Shown piece by piece: positions 44,801-55,800 of a stretch of 64,000 nt of DNA. This stretch comes from Phylloscopus collybita. Its lineage: Eukaryota; Chordata; Aves; Passeriformes; Phylloscopidae. The position numbers and the translations under genes were made by a program. The stretch covers positions 5,394,001 to 5,458,000 of the forward strand of contig JAJNNQ010000129.1 in assembly GCA_027886175.1 (NCBI GenBank). The letters are read 5' to 3'. Every line of letters starts with the position of its first letter. Within the stretch, counting starts at the first letter, position 1. A model generated the notes under the pieces. It made no database searches, was not told where the DNA came from, and worked only from the letters and a program-made list of their open reading frames with translations.

Positions 44801-47733
44801 AGGGGGGATTTCTTCCAGCTGCTCTCAGTAAGAGACCCAGGGAACCTGCAGAGGATGGGGATGGGATGTCCCATCCCACCCGAGCTCAGGGCGTTTCTTC
44901 CCTGGGTGGGAAGAGGCAACAGGCCTTGCAGTAGGGCTGGGGCTGACTTCTCCAGACCCCTCTCCATGAAGAACCCAGGTGTGCCACTCTCCCTGCTGTG
45001 CTGGCGGGAAGGCTGCAGGACCCAGGGCTCCACCCTGTCTGCAGGGATGAACTTTTGGATTTATCAGAGCCAGGGGGTAGCTAGTCTGCTTCAACCCTCA
45101 CCTGGCAGGTGGCCCTGCTGGACCATTCCCATGTGTCCTCATCACTCTGACCCCAGAACCAGCTCCTGGTGGCCTGTGCCTGTCCTGGCTACAGGAGGAG
45201 CCAGCATGGAGAGCATCTCTGTCTCAGAGGGGCTTGGTGGTGATCAAACCTTGCTGACAGCTTCTTCCCCTCCCAGATGACCAGGAGAGCAAACCTAACC
45301 TCTGTCCAAGAGATAAAAAAGCCAAGGGCTTGGAAAGCAGGAGACTTCCTACCCTCAACAAGGCAGGTTGGAGATGTCCAAGGACCACCCAAAGCCAAGA
45401 CCAAACCCAGGTGCCACACAAGCCAAGCCAGGACACCCAAGCCGAGACCAAAGCCACGTGCCACCCACCAGTGTGGCAGAGCCAAGGGGCACAGCTGGTG
45501 GCAGATGCCCTCTCCAGAGGGATCCCGAGGTGGGTGAGCTCCCCTTTCGGGGGGGATCGGTGCGGAGCCGCCCGGCGCACGCCTGGCACAGATGGCGTCT
45601 CTAAATAGCCTGGGGAATGTTTATCTCGTGGACAAGTTTAGGTTTCTAGAGCAGGGAAAAACAGATGCTTTTGGGGAGTGTTTTTGAAGCTAGCTTATCA
45701 GGAAGGGTTTGAATCATGGAGGAACATGCTGTATGGCACCAGGGAATATGTGTCCTCGGTCCCTCCATCCCTCCAGGTGCTAAAATAGGAGCTTTTTTGG
45801 GTCTAGAAAAGGAATCAAAAAAAAAAAAAAAAAATTGGCTGAATTTCACTGTAAGGCAATGAGGAAAGTGTCTTTGAGGTCAAGGCATCCTACGAACGGC
45901 GACATCAAGCGCTCCAAACTCCTGACTCAAACCCCATTCCTTCCCCCAAAATTGCCAGGTTTCCCAAGAAAAACAGCACTGGCTTGCTTTCATGTGGATT
46001 TCTGCAACTTTCTGATTCTTATTTCTCTGTCCCAAAGGACAAAAAAAAAAAAAAAAAGCCCCAAGTTCAGCAAACACAGCAAGAAAAGTGCTTACAGCTC
46101 CATGAGTCTTTGCAAACCCCTCCTTAAGGAAAGAGCAGATGTCACAAGATCACGGCAAGGCTGCAAGAGGTGGCACCGCCGGGTCATGGCTCCAAAGAAA
46201 GCACTGGAGAAAGCAGCCCCTCCCTCCAGGAGTGCACCCCGCTGTCTGCAGGTCCTAATTAGACCCAAACCAGCCCAGAGAAGCTGACCTGATCAACTGC
46301 TTCAGCATCTCCTTCTCTCTGGGGTGGAAGCAAGGCAAGGAGATGGGCGGCATGGCATTCTTTTGCTGCAGGGCTGAGGGGGTCTGGCCGAATGGATCGG
46401 TCAAGGGGTCCAGCTCTGAGCCTGGTGGTGGGATACGACCCCGGCCAGATTCCCTGGAAAGCAGCGAGGGCGGCTGTGCCGAGCTGTGACTCACCGGAGG
46501 CGAGGAGAGGTCCCTCTTCCCCCGGGGCACCGGCAGCTCCCGCGGCAGCACCGTCTCGAACCTCTCGACGTGGGGCAGCTGCTCCTCCAGCCCGGCCGTG
46601 GAGCCTGAGAAAAGCCGAGGGGGCTTTGAGACAGATGCCCGGGAATGAGCGAGTCATGGAACATCCCGAGCTGGAAGGGTCCCGCAAGGATCACTGATCC
46701 GGCTCCTGGCCCTGCCCAGACCCCCCAAGCACCCCACCCTGGGCATCCCTGGCAGCGCTGTCCAAGCTCTCCTGGAGCTCTGGCAGCCTCGGGGCCGTGC
46801 CCATTCCCTGGGGAGCCTGGGCAGTGCCCAGCACCCTCTGGGGGAAGAAGAACCTTTCCCTGAGCTCAGACCTAAAGCCTCCCCTCCCCGTCCGACACGG
46901 CTTCACGCCGCTGCATCGGGTCTGGAGCCAGGGATCGACGAGAGCAGCCAACGTAAGGGGACGAGCCCGAAGAGCAAGTCCTGAGATCTCTGCTGGGAAC
47001 GCGACTCCCTGGTGGGCTGCAGGGAGCTGCAGCTCCCCCAGCCCGGCGCCCACGGAGCGCTCAGCGTCACCTGAGAGCGAGCAGGGTTAGGGTTAGAGAG
47101 CCCCGCCGAGCCCCTGGTGCGGCAATACACAGACAGGCTTTCCAGCTCCCCATGGTGATGCCACCGCGTGTGACTCGGCGTCTGGCGGCTGTGGGGGCTG
47201 TTTGGGAGAGCGGCTGGTGCCTGGGTGGCTCAGCCCCCTCCCAGCCTTGCTTGCATGCCGGAACAGAGAATCGCTGCCATAAAGCCTTTTTGCTTTTCCC
47301 GGGAGCGCCGAGCGCCGCGTTCGGACGGGGCTGGGTGCCCGGTCTGGGGGTGCCCACGACCCTCGCCCACGGCTGGGAGCCCGATGAGTCACGGGCCACC
47401 TCAGCGGCTGAGTGACGGGAGAGCCCCGGGCCATGGCTTGTGACCCTCCTGTCGCCTTCCCGAGGCACCGGGAGGCACCGGGAGCATCCCCGTGGGAGCG
47501 ACCCCTGGCCCCGGGCGTGCCCGCTCCATCATCCTCCCCTTTGGGCGGCGAGAAGAGAGGTGCACCTTGGCACCCCGGGACTTGGCGGGGGGGGAAACAC
47601 CCCCATCCCGCGGTGCCTGCATCCCGCTGCCTCCATCCCTGCCCCACGCCGGGGTCGTGCCGCACGCCCCCCCGAAACTCCCCGTCCCGTGGCTGCCGCC
47701 CCCCGCCCGGGACCCCAGGCTCACCGGGCGCCG

Positions 47734-47764
<31 letters not shown>

Positions 47765-47806
47765 CGGCAGCGGCAGCGGCAGCGGCAGGAGGAGCGGCGG
47801 GGCCAT
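32857..47806 (-). CDS. ADAM8: ADAM metallopeptidase domain 8
   Basis: Membrane-anchored zinc protease-disintegrin of myeloid cells. Coding exons from the start are 47725-47806, 46495-46604, 43291-43367, 43009-43087, 42837-42913, 40627-40813, 39703-39768, 39530-39598, 38819-38988, 38646-38727, 37187-37335, 36144-36321, 34935-35024, 34526-34721, 34266-34365, 33988-34174, 33822-33899, 33661-33745, 33437-33551, 33159-33357 and 32857-33036. They encode 851 residues, against 824 in human. A signal peptide with a Pro/Leu run (1-27) precedes the prodomain with candidate switch cysteine C180. The catalytic domain has [12 protein letters not shown] (348-359) with a downstream Met-turn. The disintegrin domain starts at about 424 and has SKND before Cys in its loop. 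A cysteine-rich region, the EGF-like [14 protein letters not shown], one transmembrane helix (about 692-716) and a proline-rich tail with PKVALKPP, as in human ADAM8, follow. The TUBGCP2 neighbour supports the name. The stop codon overlaps a possible donor, so the extreme C-terminus is less certain. Confidence 0.93.
35404..35423. repeat. Homopolymer run of 20 C
   Basis: It lies in the ADAM8 intron 35025-36143. On the gene's sense strand it reads as 20 G in a row, a likely site of length error or replication slippage. Confidence 0.95.
35740..36060. mobile_element. LTR-like A/T-rich segment
   Basis: The block differs sharply in composition from the GC-rich ADAM8 exons around it. It contains 'gattggctttagggcaattg' and related U3-like phrases. 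No coding sequence is seen. Family, ends and strand are not resolved. Confidence 0.4.
36395..36960 (+). mobile_element. Probable solo LTR with CCAAT boxes and poly(A) signal
   Basis: Three inverted CCAAT boxes (ATTGG) at 36703, 36747 and 36788 precede a TATA-like TTAAAAAGG near 36814, and an AATAAA is at 36897-36902. This gives a U3-R-U5 order on the + strand, opposite to ADAM8. It sits in the intron between the ADAM8 exons 36144-36321 and 37187-37335. There is no gag, pol or env, and the 5' boundary is approximate. Confidence 0.6.
37440..37800. mobile_element. LTR-like segment
   Basis: An A/T-rich stretch with 'gtcatgattaaaaccttttg' and 'gtccagagaagttgtc' lies in the ADAM8 intron after the catalytic exon (genomic order). 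It resembles an avian LTR in composition only. Identification is weak and no coding sequence is seen. Confidence 0.4.
38100..38372 (-). mobile_element. Probable solo LTR, antisense
   Basis: It begins TGTTGGACAC and ends AACATGACA, giving TG...CA termini. A TTTATT (AATAAA on the - strand) lies near 38168 with a TATA-like stretch beyond it. It is in the same ADAM8 intron as the segment at 37440-37800. I could not see a target-site duplication. Confidence 0.5.
40022..40545 (-). repeat. CR1 LINE 3' end, antisense, with terminal octamer
   Basis: It starts with 'aatcacagaatcacagaat', the reverse complement of the CR1 terminal octamer repeat, so the true 3' end of the element is preserved. It continues with 'gaagagacctccaagatcat' and 'ccacttccctgggcaggcc'. 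It is the least eroded CR1 here and lies in the ADAM8 intron 39769-40626. Confidence 0.95.
41322..42790. repeat. 15-bp minisatellite, about 90 units, with a 390-bp higher-order duplication
   Basis: The array of the unit CGGGGTCACTCACAT and its variants (CACACC, CACGCC, GTCAGT, CCACGG, CTACGG) fills most of the ADAM8 intron 40814-42836. Because 15 is a multiple of three, both strands stay open over long stretches, which creates His-Ser-rich and Asp-Pro-Gly-rich pseudo-reading frames. Variant units recur at an exact distance of 390 bp: GGGGTAACT at 41802 and 42192, CACTACGG at 41873 and 42263, and CACTGGGATC at 42083 and 42473. This shows that a block of 26 units was duplicated as a whole. The edges decay into longer units with GGGCTCGGTCACACC. 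Confidence 0.97.
46650..46890 (-). repeat. CR1 LINE fragment, antisense, near-twin of the copy at 51260
   Basis: 'catcccgagctggaagggtc', 'gagctctggcagcctcggg' and 'gcacc ctctgggggaag' are in antisense CR1 order. It lies between ADAM8 exons 1 and 2. Its core is almost identical, in inverted orientation, to 51299-51430. Confidence 0.85.
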
Positions 47807-48180
47807 GGCTCGGAGGTCCCGCCGTGCCCCCGCTCTCCGCGCCGCCGGCAGCCCCCGCCCGCCGTGAGTCACCCGGAGCCGCGGACGGGACGGGGCGGGG
47901 CGGGGCGCGGCGGCACGGACGGGCCGCCCACGGCCGGGAACGGAGGGATGGATGGATGGTGGCGGGCACCGGGAGCTGGGGGGACACGGGGCACCGGGGA
48001 GGGCTGTGGGGCACCGGGGACTGCCCGCTGGGAATGGGGTGCGGGCCCTGGCCTGGCCGGGGGGCATCGCGGGTGTCCGTGGGGAACCGGGGAGAGCGGG
48101 CGGGGCGCTGAGGAGGATCCGCGGGCACCGGGGGGTGTGATGCCCCGTGATCCCAGCCCAGGTGTCCCTAGGGAAATGGG
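47090..48180. promoter_or_regulatory. CpG-rich region around ADAM8 exon 1
   Basis: This is CpG- and G/C-dense sequence on both sides of the - strand start codon at 47804-47806. On the - strand side upstream (47807-48180) there is no TATA box close to the start. It is the expected promoter region of ADAM8; activity is inferred. Confidence 0.55.
47738..47794 (-). repeat. CTG/CCG trinucleotide tract coding for the ADAM8 signal-peptide leucines
   Basis: On the + strand the tract is an uninterrupted CAG run followed by CGGCAG units. Read on the - strand in the ADAM8 frame it codes for alternating Leu-Pro and then ten leucines in a row. The repeat is therefore coding. Confidence 0.9.
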
Positions 48181-49424
48181 GACTGTCCACGGAGCGTTTG
48201 AGGGAGGGTGGTGAGGGGCACCAGGGGGCTCTGTGAGGCTTTGGGGGCTGTCCCCGAGCAATCGCGGGGGTCCGTGGGGAATTGAGAAAGGTACACGGGG
48301 GCACCTGGAGGGCCCGTGGGGTATTGGGCTGGGGTCACGGGGCATCAGGGGACGGTCCCTGGGGCATTGGGGGAGGGTACACAGGAGTCAGGGAAGGTTT
48401 GCAGGACACCAGTGGGTGTCCGTGGGACACTGGGGGCTGTCCATGGGCACCTGGGAGCGGTGTGGGGGGTTTCCTGGCTGTCCGTGAGGCTTTGGGGAGG
48501 GCCCATGGGGCACGGGGGGGCTGGGTGAGTGGGGTAGTGGAGGCTGCCCACAGGATATTGGGGTGAGGGGACACTCCAAGAGGCATTGGGGACTGTGTGC
48601 ATGGCCTTGGGGGGAGGCCAGGGGGAATGAAGGTTCCCCAACCTCGTGGGAAATAAATGTCCCGTGGCTCTGCAGGGGGACTCGGGGCACCGGGGTGGCA
48701 GGACTGTCACAGGAGGCACTGCAGCTGGGATATCAGGGCAGAGGAGCAGGGCACCTTTGTATTCCTGGGTGTTCCAGGCCAGGGCCAACCAGGAAATGGA
48801 CACGGACACGTGGGTGTGAATGGGATTTGGGATTAGTCATCCACGGGTGTGCTGTCGATTTAAAAAACGAACTCTCCATAACCTCGAATGGGACTCAGTG
48901 CTTGCCGGTGGTCCCCACCCTCTCCCGGGCTCTCTCTCCCTCTGCCAAGCTGGAGGAGCAGCTGTGGGCCACGGAGCACACAGAACCAGGCTGTTCCCTG
49001 CAGTGAGCTCTGGGAGGTCCCTGCACAGGAGGAGTGAGGGAGAGGAAGGACAGGAACACCCAGCCCTGTGCCCACAGCCCTCACACGTCCCTAGGCTCCC
49101 ACTCTCCGTGTCCCTGCGTGTGCCTTGGCTACCCTCTGCTCCTGGGAGACATTTCTCCTCCTCCCTCTGTGCACCTGCTCTCAAACTGCCTCAGACAATG
49201 TTTAGATTCCCTGGAATTCCTCTGCTGTGGACTTGGGACTGGAAAGAACTTAAAAATCATCTGTTCCAACCCCTTGCCATGGGCAGGGACACCTTCCACT
49301 ATCCCAAGTCACTCCCAGCCCTGTCCAGCCCGACCTTGGACACTTCCAGGGATGGAGCACCCACAGTAATTTTAACAGGCAAAACAACCCTGACTTTTTT
49401 GTTGTTGTAGTTGTTCTTATTTAA
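47807..49424. other. Intergenic region between ADAM8 and TUBGCP2
   Basis: About 1.6 kb lies between the ADAM8 start codon and the TUBGCP2 poly(A) signal. From about 47980 to 48620 it is made of irregular G-rich phrases such as 'gtccgtggggaa' and 'ggggcattgggg' repeated at no fixed period, like a decayed minisatellite. A CR1 piece is at 49230-49372. I see no exon in it. Confidence 0.6.
49230..49372 (-). repeat. CR1 LINE fragment, antisense
   Basis: 'catgggcagggacaccttcc', 'cagcccgaccttggacac' and 'ttccagggatggagcaccc' mark the reverse complement of the CR1 3' region, between ADAM8 and TUBGCP2. Confidence 0.9.
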
Positions 49425-49430
49425 TTTATT
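49425..49430 (-). terminator. Poly(A) signal of TUBGCP2
   Basis: TTTATT on the + strand reads AATAAA on the - strand, 383 bases past the TUBGCP2 stop codon and beyond the 34-bp minisatellite. Confidence 0.65.
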
Positions 49431-49560
49431 TTACAACACACAAACACATCATTGTACAACATAGTAAAAAAAAAAACAAAAACAAAACCCCAAAACACGA
49501 CAAACATCTCAGGAGAGAGAAGATTCCCCTGTGTCCCTGGGCCACCCCCGGGGTTGCTGG

Positions 49561-49811
49561 CAGGCTGAGGGAGGCTGTTCAGGGCTGAGCTCCTCAGGCT
49601 GAGGGTGGCTGTACACAGCTGAGCTCCCCAGGCTGAGGGAGGCTGAGCAGGGCTGAGCTCTCCAGGCTGAGCAGGGCTGAGCTCCCCAGGCTGAGGGAGG
49701 CTGAGCAGGGCTGAGCTCTCCAGGCTGAGGGTGGCTGTACACAGCTGAGCTCCCCAGGCTGAGGGAGGCTGAGCAGGGCTGAGCTCCCCAGGCTGAGGGA
49801 GGCTGTGCAGG
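49561..49811 (-). repeat. 34-bp minisatellite in the TUBGCP2 3' UTR
   Basis: Units beginning CAGGCTGAG start at 49561, 49595, 49629, 49663, 49687, 49721, 49755 and 49789. The spacing is 34 bases except for one 24-base unit that lacks ten bases. The array stops two bases before the TUBGCP2 stop codon, so on the gene's strand it is the very first part of the 3' UTR. Confidence 0.95.
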
Positions 49812-49812
49812 G

Positions 49813-52800
49813 TCACTGGGCAGGCACAGCCAGGCAGGGCAGCAGCGGTGGTGCCTTCTGGCTGCGCTCGGCCGACATGTGCTCCAGGCGCTCGGTGTAG
49901 AACCCGTTGAAGTCCAGCCTGAGGGACAAAACACACCCCAAGGGGGGAGGTGTCAGCAGGAGCCTCCCCCAGGACACCCACAGCCAGCTCTGGCCCCCAT
50001 GGGATGTCTGTGCTGGTGACACCTTTTCCGTGCCTGTGCCCTGAGGGCAGCCCCGTGACAGGGAGATGTATCAGGGATCTGTTCCCAAATACACTGGGGA
50101 ACACCAAATGCTCACAGCTCCTCTCCAGACCACACAGAGGTGTCTTGTGTGGACAAGGGTTCCTTCCTAGCCCCTCCCCAGCACTCCTGAAACCCCAAGG
50201 CTTACCAGCACTGAACTCTGGTGCTAACTCCCACAGGAAATCCAGGCAGTGCTGAGGTTTCCATCCCCACTGGATGCTTCCCACGCACCCACAATTCAGC
50301 AGCAATTGGTCAGAAGATGCTCAGCCACAAGCACAAGTGACACCTGGAAAAGCCTCTCCAAAGCACTCAACACCAGGGGATACCACAATCCCACCTCCCT
50401 GATAATCCAGAGGGATGGCACCCAGCCTGCTGTGACCTTCCCGTGGCAGACCCCAAAGCACCCACAGCCAGTGCAGCTCATGCACTCGTGTGCCCTGGAG
50501 CACTGAGCAGCCAGTGCCAGCCCGTGAATCACACCAAAGTTACTCTCTCCCTTTCTCAAATTAGGCTGCTCCAGTACCAACTGAATGGGCACAATATTTG
50601 AGTTTCATGTTGCTTAACAACCTCACACAAACGGCAACAAATTGTTCCTTGACATTTTTTGGTGCCTGCAGAAAACAGAGCCTCGACAGATGGAATTTGT
50701 CTGTTGCTCTCTCCTGGTTGAAAAGCTTTGCATTGCTTCCGTCCTCGGGGAGTTGTACCAGGGAAACCTGACAATGAGGTGAGAGTACTGACCAAGTTTG
50801 GATTCAAACACGAGGCCAGAACTCGTTGCTTTGAGGACCTGTTCCATTTCTAAAGCTGCTTCAACCCCAGCTCGGTGACTTGCAGATTTTGCTTGGCCTC
50901 CCTTTTGGCCGTTCTTTAAGTGATCCGTGCTAACCATTTCTTCAGGCCATGTGTGGTGCTTCCTCAGCATGTGCTTACGTGGCAGTTTCTTTCTTTGTGG
51001 CTAGGTTCAGTGGGGTTTGCACCACTTCACACATCCTGGTGACCTACTCTGAGCTCAGTTTCCTCCCAACTGGTGAAGGAAGGATGCCCGACAACCGCAC
51101 TGATGTAAAAGATTTCGGAGAATCTTAAGAATCTAAAGACTTAACTAATCCTGCTGACAAAGCCATCTCCACTGTAGTTCTGCTCCTTTTCACTCTTGGG
51201 ATGTGTTGGAGTGACTGGAGAGTTCCTGCAGTTGCCAGCCCTCTGTCAGCACCCCCAAGGGCTGGAGCTGTGCCAGGAGGGTTTAGGGTGGAGATCTGGG
51301 AAAGGTTCTTCCCCCAGAGGGTGCTGGGCACTGCCCAGGCTCCCCAGGGAATGGGCACAGCCCCGAGGCTGCCAGAGCTCCAGGAGAGCTTGGACAGCGC
51401 TGCCAGGGATGCCCAGGGTGGGGCTGTTGGGGTGTCTGGATGATCCTTGTGGGTCCCTTCCATCTCAGGATATTTTCTGGTTCTATTCTAGGACACACCT
51501 GAGCAGGGTTTGGGCATACCAGAGATCTGTCACCTGTGAGCTCTGAAGGAAACCCTCTGCCATCTTCCATCTCCCACTGTTTGATGCCACAAAGAAAATG
51601 CCTCAGTTACTCAGTGCTACAAAATGAATAGGTGTTAACCAGGATCAAACAAATGATGAGCAAGTACCAGAACTGTGAATTTTGTTATTTATCTGACATG
51701 TTGGTGATCCTTGTTGGAAAGCAGTCCCATGAAAAGGTTATAAATTAGAAGAGTGATATGTCTCACAAACTCTTCCTTATAAACTCTCTCAGTCAAATAT
51801 GTTATTTCAGATGGCAACTGAATGTGGATGTCTCCACTCTGCTTCTTGGGTTCCCATTGCCATAGAGCCCAGGCCTCGAGCCAACAATCCCTCCAACCTG
51901 AATGGGAGCTAAATGTCACCTCTGGGCATTCATCATGGGACTTCCACCCTTGAAAGCACCCCTGAGCAGCCTATGGGATGGGAAAGGCAGGTCCTGTGGG
52001 CTGTTAACATCCAGTGCTTCTGCTAAGGACAGACATGGGGACATCTGGGCTGACAAGAAAGGTCCAGCAGGTCCAAGGTTTTGGTGAAGACTCAAGTGGT
52101 CCCAGAGACTCCAGACTGGGCGAGGGGGATGACAGTCCTGGTGGCATGAGGAGTGGGGCATGGAAATAAGGGAGGGCAAAGCACCCAGGCCCTCCTCTGA
52201 GCCTCTGGGTGCAACTGAAGTCACTGCCCACAGCACAAACCATGGACAGGAGCAACTGCATCATCTGTCCCATCACACTTCTCCTTTCCCCTGAAGCAGG
52301 AAGTGCTGCTTGTGAAACCCAGCCAAATAGCAAACCAGGTATTTGGAAGAAGCAGCTGCAGAGGTCTCCCAGCTCAGGTCACCTGCTGAGTCCCAGGGTG
52401 GGCTGTGGCACTGATGGAGCAGCTCGTGGCTGTGATGCACAGCCAGGCTGTGGGGTGCAGCACCAGCTCACCCCGCTGTCCTGGCACCTGGGTGACATTC
52501 ACACCACCACAAGAGTAGGTGAGTTGGTCTCCAACACTGTGCTGGCCATGTCCCCTGTGCACCTGTCCCCTGATGGCACCACAGAGTTGCCATCAAGATC
52601 TCCTGGACGGAGCACCACGAACAAGCCCCTCTGTTAGAACTTGTACTGGACATGGAAAAAATGTTAAAAAAAAAGGATCAAGGAGGAAGCAGAGCTGGAG
52701 CACTAAATGCTCCTGCTTGGGTGACTCAGCTACTTGTGGTCCCAATCCTTGAATCTAACCTGAGTCTGCTCCTGTGACACCCAGGAGTGATGGCAGCCAG

Positions 52801-55800
52801 GGAAGAGGGAGAGCTTCATCCTGCCAGCCTTTCCCTACAGATGGATCCTGCCTGGAACCCACAACAGCCTGAGGACAATCAACTGGGATGTCCAGCCCAG
52901 GCATAAGGTGACAGAAGGTGACCCAAGTGAAGGGTGACATAAAAGGTTGAGAAGCCACACCAGCCTTTCCCAAAAGGTCCTGCAGAGACTTGGCTGTCCT
53001 GGTGAGTCCTCAAAGGAACAACAACCAATTGCACAGCTGGGCCTGCACTCACAGCCACAGGAACAGCTTTTTGGAGAAATTCCAAGATGAGGAGAAGTAC
53101 CTCTGACTCTGGTCACTTCCAAGATGGAGCAAACCAGAGTTCTTAGGGCTGTGGATAAGGGGTCCTCACCTTCATTCCCATTTCAGGGACTCAGCACCAC
53201 CCACAGGGGCAGCTCTGGTGGCTGGAAGCTCCTCCACAGACAGGGAGTGGCAGCAGGAGAGCTCAGAACACCAAGCAGCCCTTGGTGCCAGGGGGTCCCT
53301 TACACTGCCAGGGGCTGTGCAAACCTGTGGCAGCTGCTGGACAAGAAGTCCCCAGAAGGACAACTGGAAGCACAGCCTCCTGTGGGAATACTTCACCTCA
53401 CAGTGTTTGCAAAGTACCAGGAATCCTGATAGCCCTGTCAGCTGCTGTCAGAAACAGCACCAGGAGAGGACAACAACCTCCTTAAAAAACATTCCTGAAA
53501 CATCTGCTCTCTCTCTCTGCTTTCAGGTGTAGCACATCTCAACAGAGGTGTGAGGGTTATCAGCCAGCCATAAAAGATATCCAGTACAGATGGACAGGGA
53601 ACAGAACTTCCAGGGTTCTTGTCATTGAAAAAGGAACACTGTGGTTTTCAACCCAGCAGCAAAACTTCCATCTGCTCTCTCTCTCCCCTCCTATCCTGTG
53701 TAGCTCATTTTTATGTATTTCTGAAAGAATTTTGATTTCCAAGAAGCTGCTTGTTTAAATAAATGCAATATGGGAACTTACAAAGGACATTTTCTAATCA
53801 AACCTTCGTGTGATTTTTCTCATCTTGGAACACTCAGGCTGCATTTGGAAACTGGTTTACTCACTGTCTCCACAGTGAGACAATCCCCAGGAAAACCAAC
53901 ACTACACTTACAATATTAATGGACAAATTTCACATCATTCAAAGGAGGGTGTTTTGGGTTTTTTCTAAAGCCTCAGGTTGAAATGCAAAGCAGAATGGTC
54001 TGGGTTGGCAGGGTCCTCCAAGACCATCTCATTCCAGCCCCCTGCCATGGGCAGGGACACCTTCCTCTAGCCCAGGCTGTTTAGAGCTCCTAAATACACA
54101 CATTTCTCAGCTGAAATGAGCATTTCCTGAGCTGAGTCTGAGGGGAAGTCTCAGGGGAAGTCTCTGTCTGTGACAGAAAAGGCCTGGCTCACCTGTAGAT
54201 GATGTTGAGCATGCTGTGCTCGCAGTCATTGGTGCTGTACACGCTCAGTTTGTCCAGCAGGTCCAGCAGGTGTGTGGAGAAATTGCTGTCAAACTTGTTG
54301 ATGGTGGCCTCAAAGCCAGAGGTGAGGTGCAGGCTGTCAGCATGCTCTGCTAAAAGCTGCCAAGACAAAGGCAGAGTGAGTGGCCCCATGTGTTTGCTGC
54401 TCTGCACTTGCCAAGGGGCTGCAGTGATTCCCTCCATTCCCTGACCTGCTCAAAAGTAAGGCCAGCAAACTTCACAGTTGCTCAGCCCCTGAAATAAATC
54501 TTTCCAAGTCCTTGGCAGTTAAATGCCCTGCTGTGCCCAGCCTGGGAGAAGCCCAGAGCAGATCCCCCCTGAGTTATCCACAAATACATGCTGCCACTGC
54601 TCATTTTCAAGCAGGAAGAAAAGCCAGTAGGCAGAAAATGCGTGTTGCCTCAGACAGGCTGTGACCTCTGGAGCTCTGTGAGTGCAGTGGTGAGGCACAT
54701 GTGTGCCAGAGGGGCTGCCAGAGGGACAGGAGGATCTGCTAACCACAGAGCAAATCCCCTGTGCATCTAGACAGAGAAATATGGACAAGACAGAGCCCCC
54801 AGGTATGAAAGCCACGGGCTGCAAAGAGCCCTGCTCACACTTTGGGAATGGGAAAGTGCTAAGCATTTCAGAAAGCCTGGATGTGGCTGGAAACACCAGT
54901 ATAAACTCAAAACCCAGTGCAGGGACTGCTATGGGAGGCAGGGTGTTCAAAGCAGACTTTGCGAACCCCAGCAGCACCTCCACACCGCCCAACCATCCCA
55001 CCAAGACTTTGTGGGGTGCTTTGGGGGCCAGAGGTGGCCTAGAAACCAGGAAGGGCTCTCTGCAAGTGCTCAGAGTGGTCAGGGCAGCAGGCAGGCCCAG
55101 CTGTCCCCCGCCCCGTGTCCCACCTTGTTGGTCAGCTTCTTCTTGGCAGCCTCCTCAGCCCGCTCCCCGTCGGTGGGTGGGCCCAGCATGGTGCCGTGCT
55201 CCAGGGTCAGCCTCTCCATCTCACTGTCCAGCTTCATGCTCTGGGTGAACCTCTGCCAAGGGCACAGCGTTGGGGACACGGTCACAGCCCCCCTCCTTCC
55301 CTTGGGGCTCCGTCCTGCCCAGCCCAGCTCCCAGGAAAGCTGACTCTGGGGCTGCATTCAGCTTGCTGATACACAGCCCTGCCTAAAGCCACTGGAGAGG
55401 GGGTTTTGGAAAAGCTGTGGGCTCCCTGGTGCTGGCTGGGAGGGGCCCATCACCTCACCCTCAAGGGAGGGTCTCTACACAGCACTACAGCTTACACCTC
55501 CAGAGAGGGAACTTGGCTCACATGAACCTGATCTCAACACGGAAAAAGGAGGATTTTGTGGAGTAAGAAGCCACAGAAACCATTTGGGAGAGGGTGTGAG
55601 CTGTCAAGCCCTAAAGCTGCTGACAGAGGAACAGAATTAAGTCCACGTGGGGCTGGCAAAGGAACTGCCAGGGCTGGCAGTGGCACGGGGAGGCTGCACA
55701 CACCTGCATGCAGTTGGTGAACATGACACACACAGACATCAGCTTGGAGAAGATCTTGAGCAGCTCCGGGTTGGTGAGCATGCAGTCCTTCAGGCAGTTG

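Noticed and set aside
45277..45608. Semi-repetitive 'aagccaagaccaaa' stretch as a candidate exon
   Set aside because: It lies in ADAM8 intron 2, lacks flanking splice sites in a matching phase, and the flanking exons already join in frame with human-like sequence.
47093..48304. 403-codon - strand open frame upstream of and through ADAM8 exon 1
   Set aside because: The first exon of ADAM8 in this frame is real only from 47806 to the donor at 47725. The rest is stop-poor CpG-island sequence without conserved content.
49421..50305. 294-codon - strand open frame with repeated Leu-Pro-Gln-Pro-Gly-Glu
   Set aside because: It is another frame of the TUBGCP2 last exon and its 34-bp minisatellite. 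The true frame ends at 49813.
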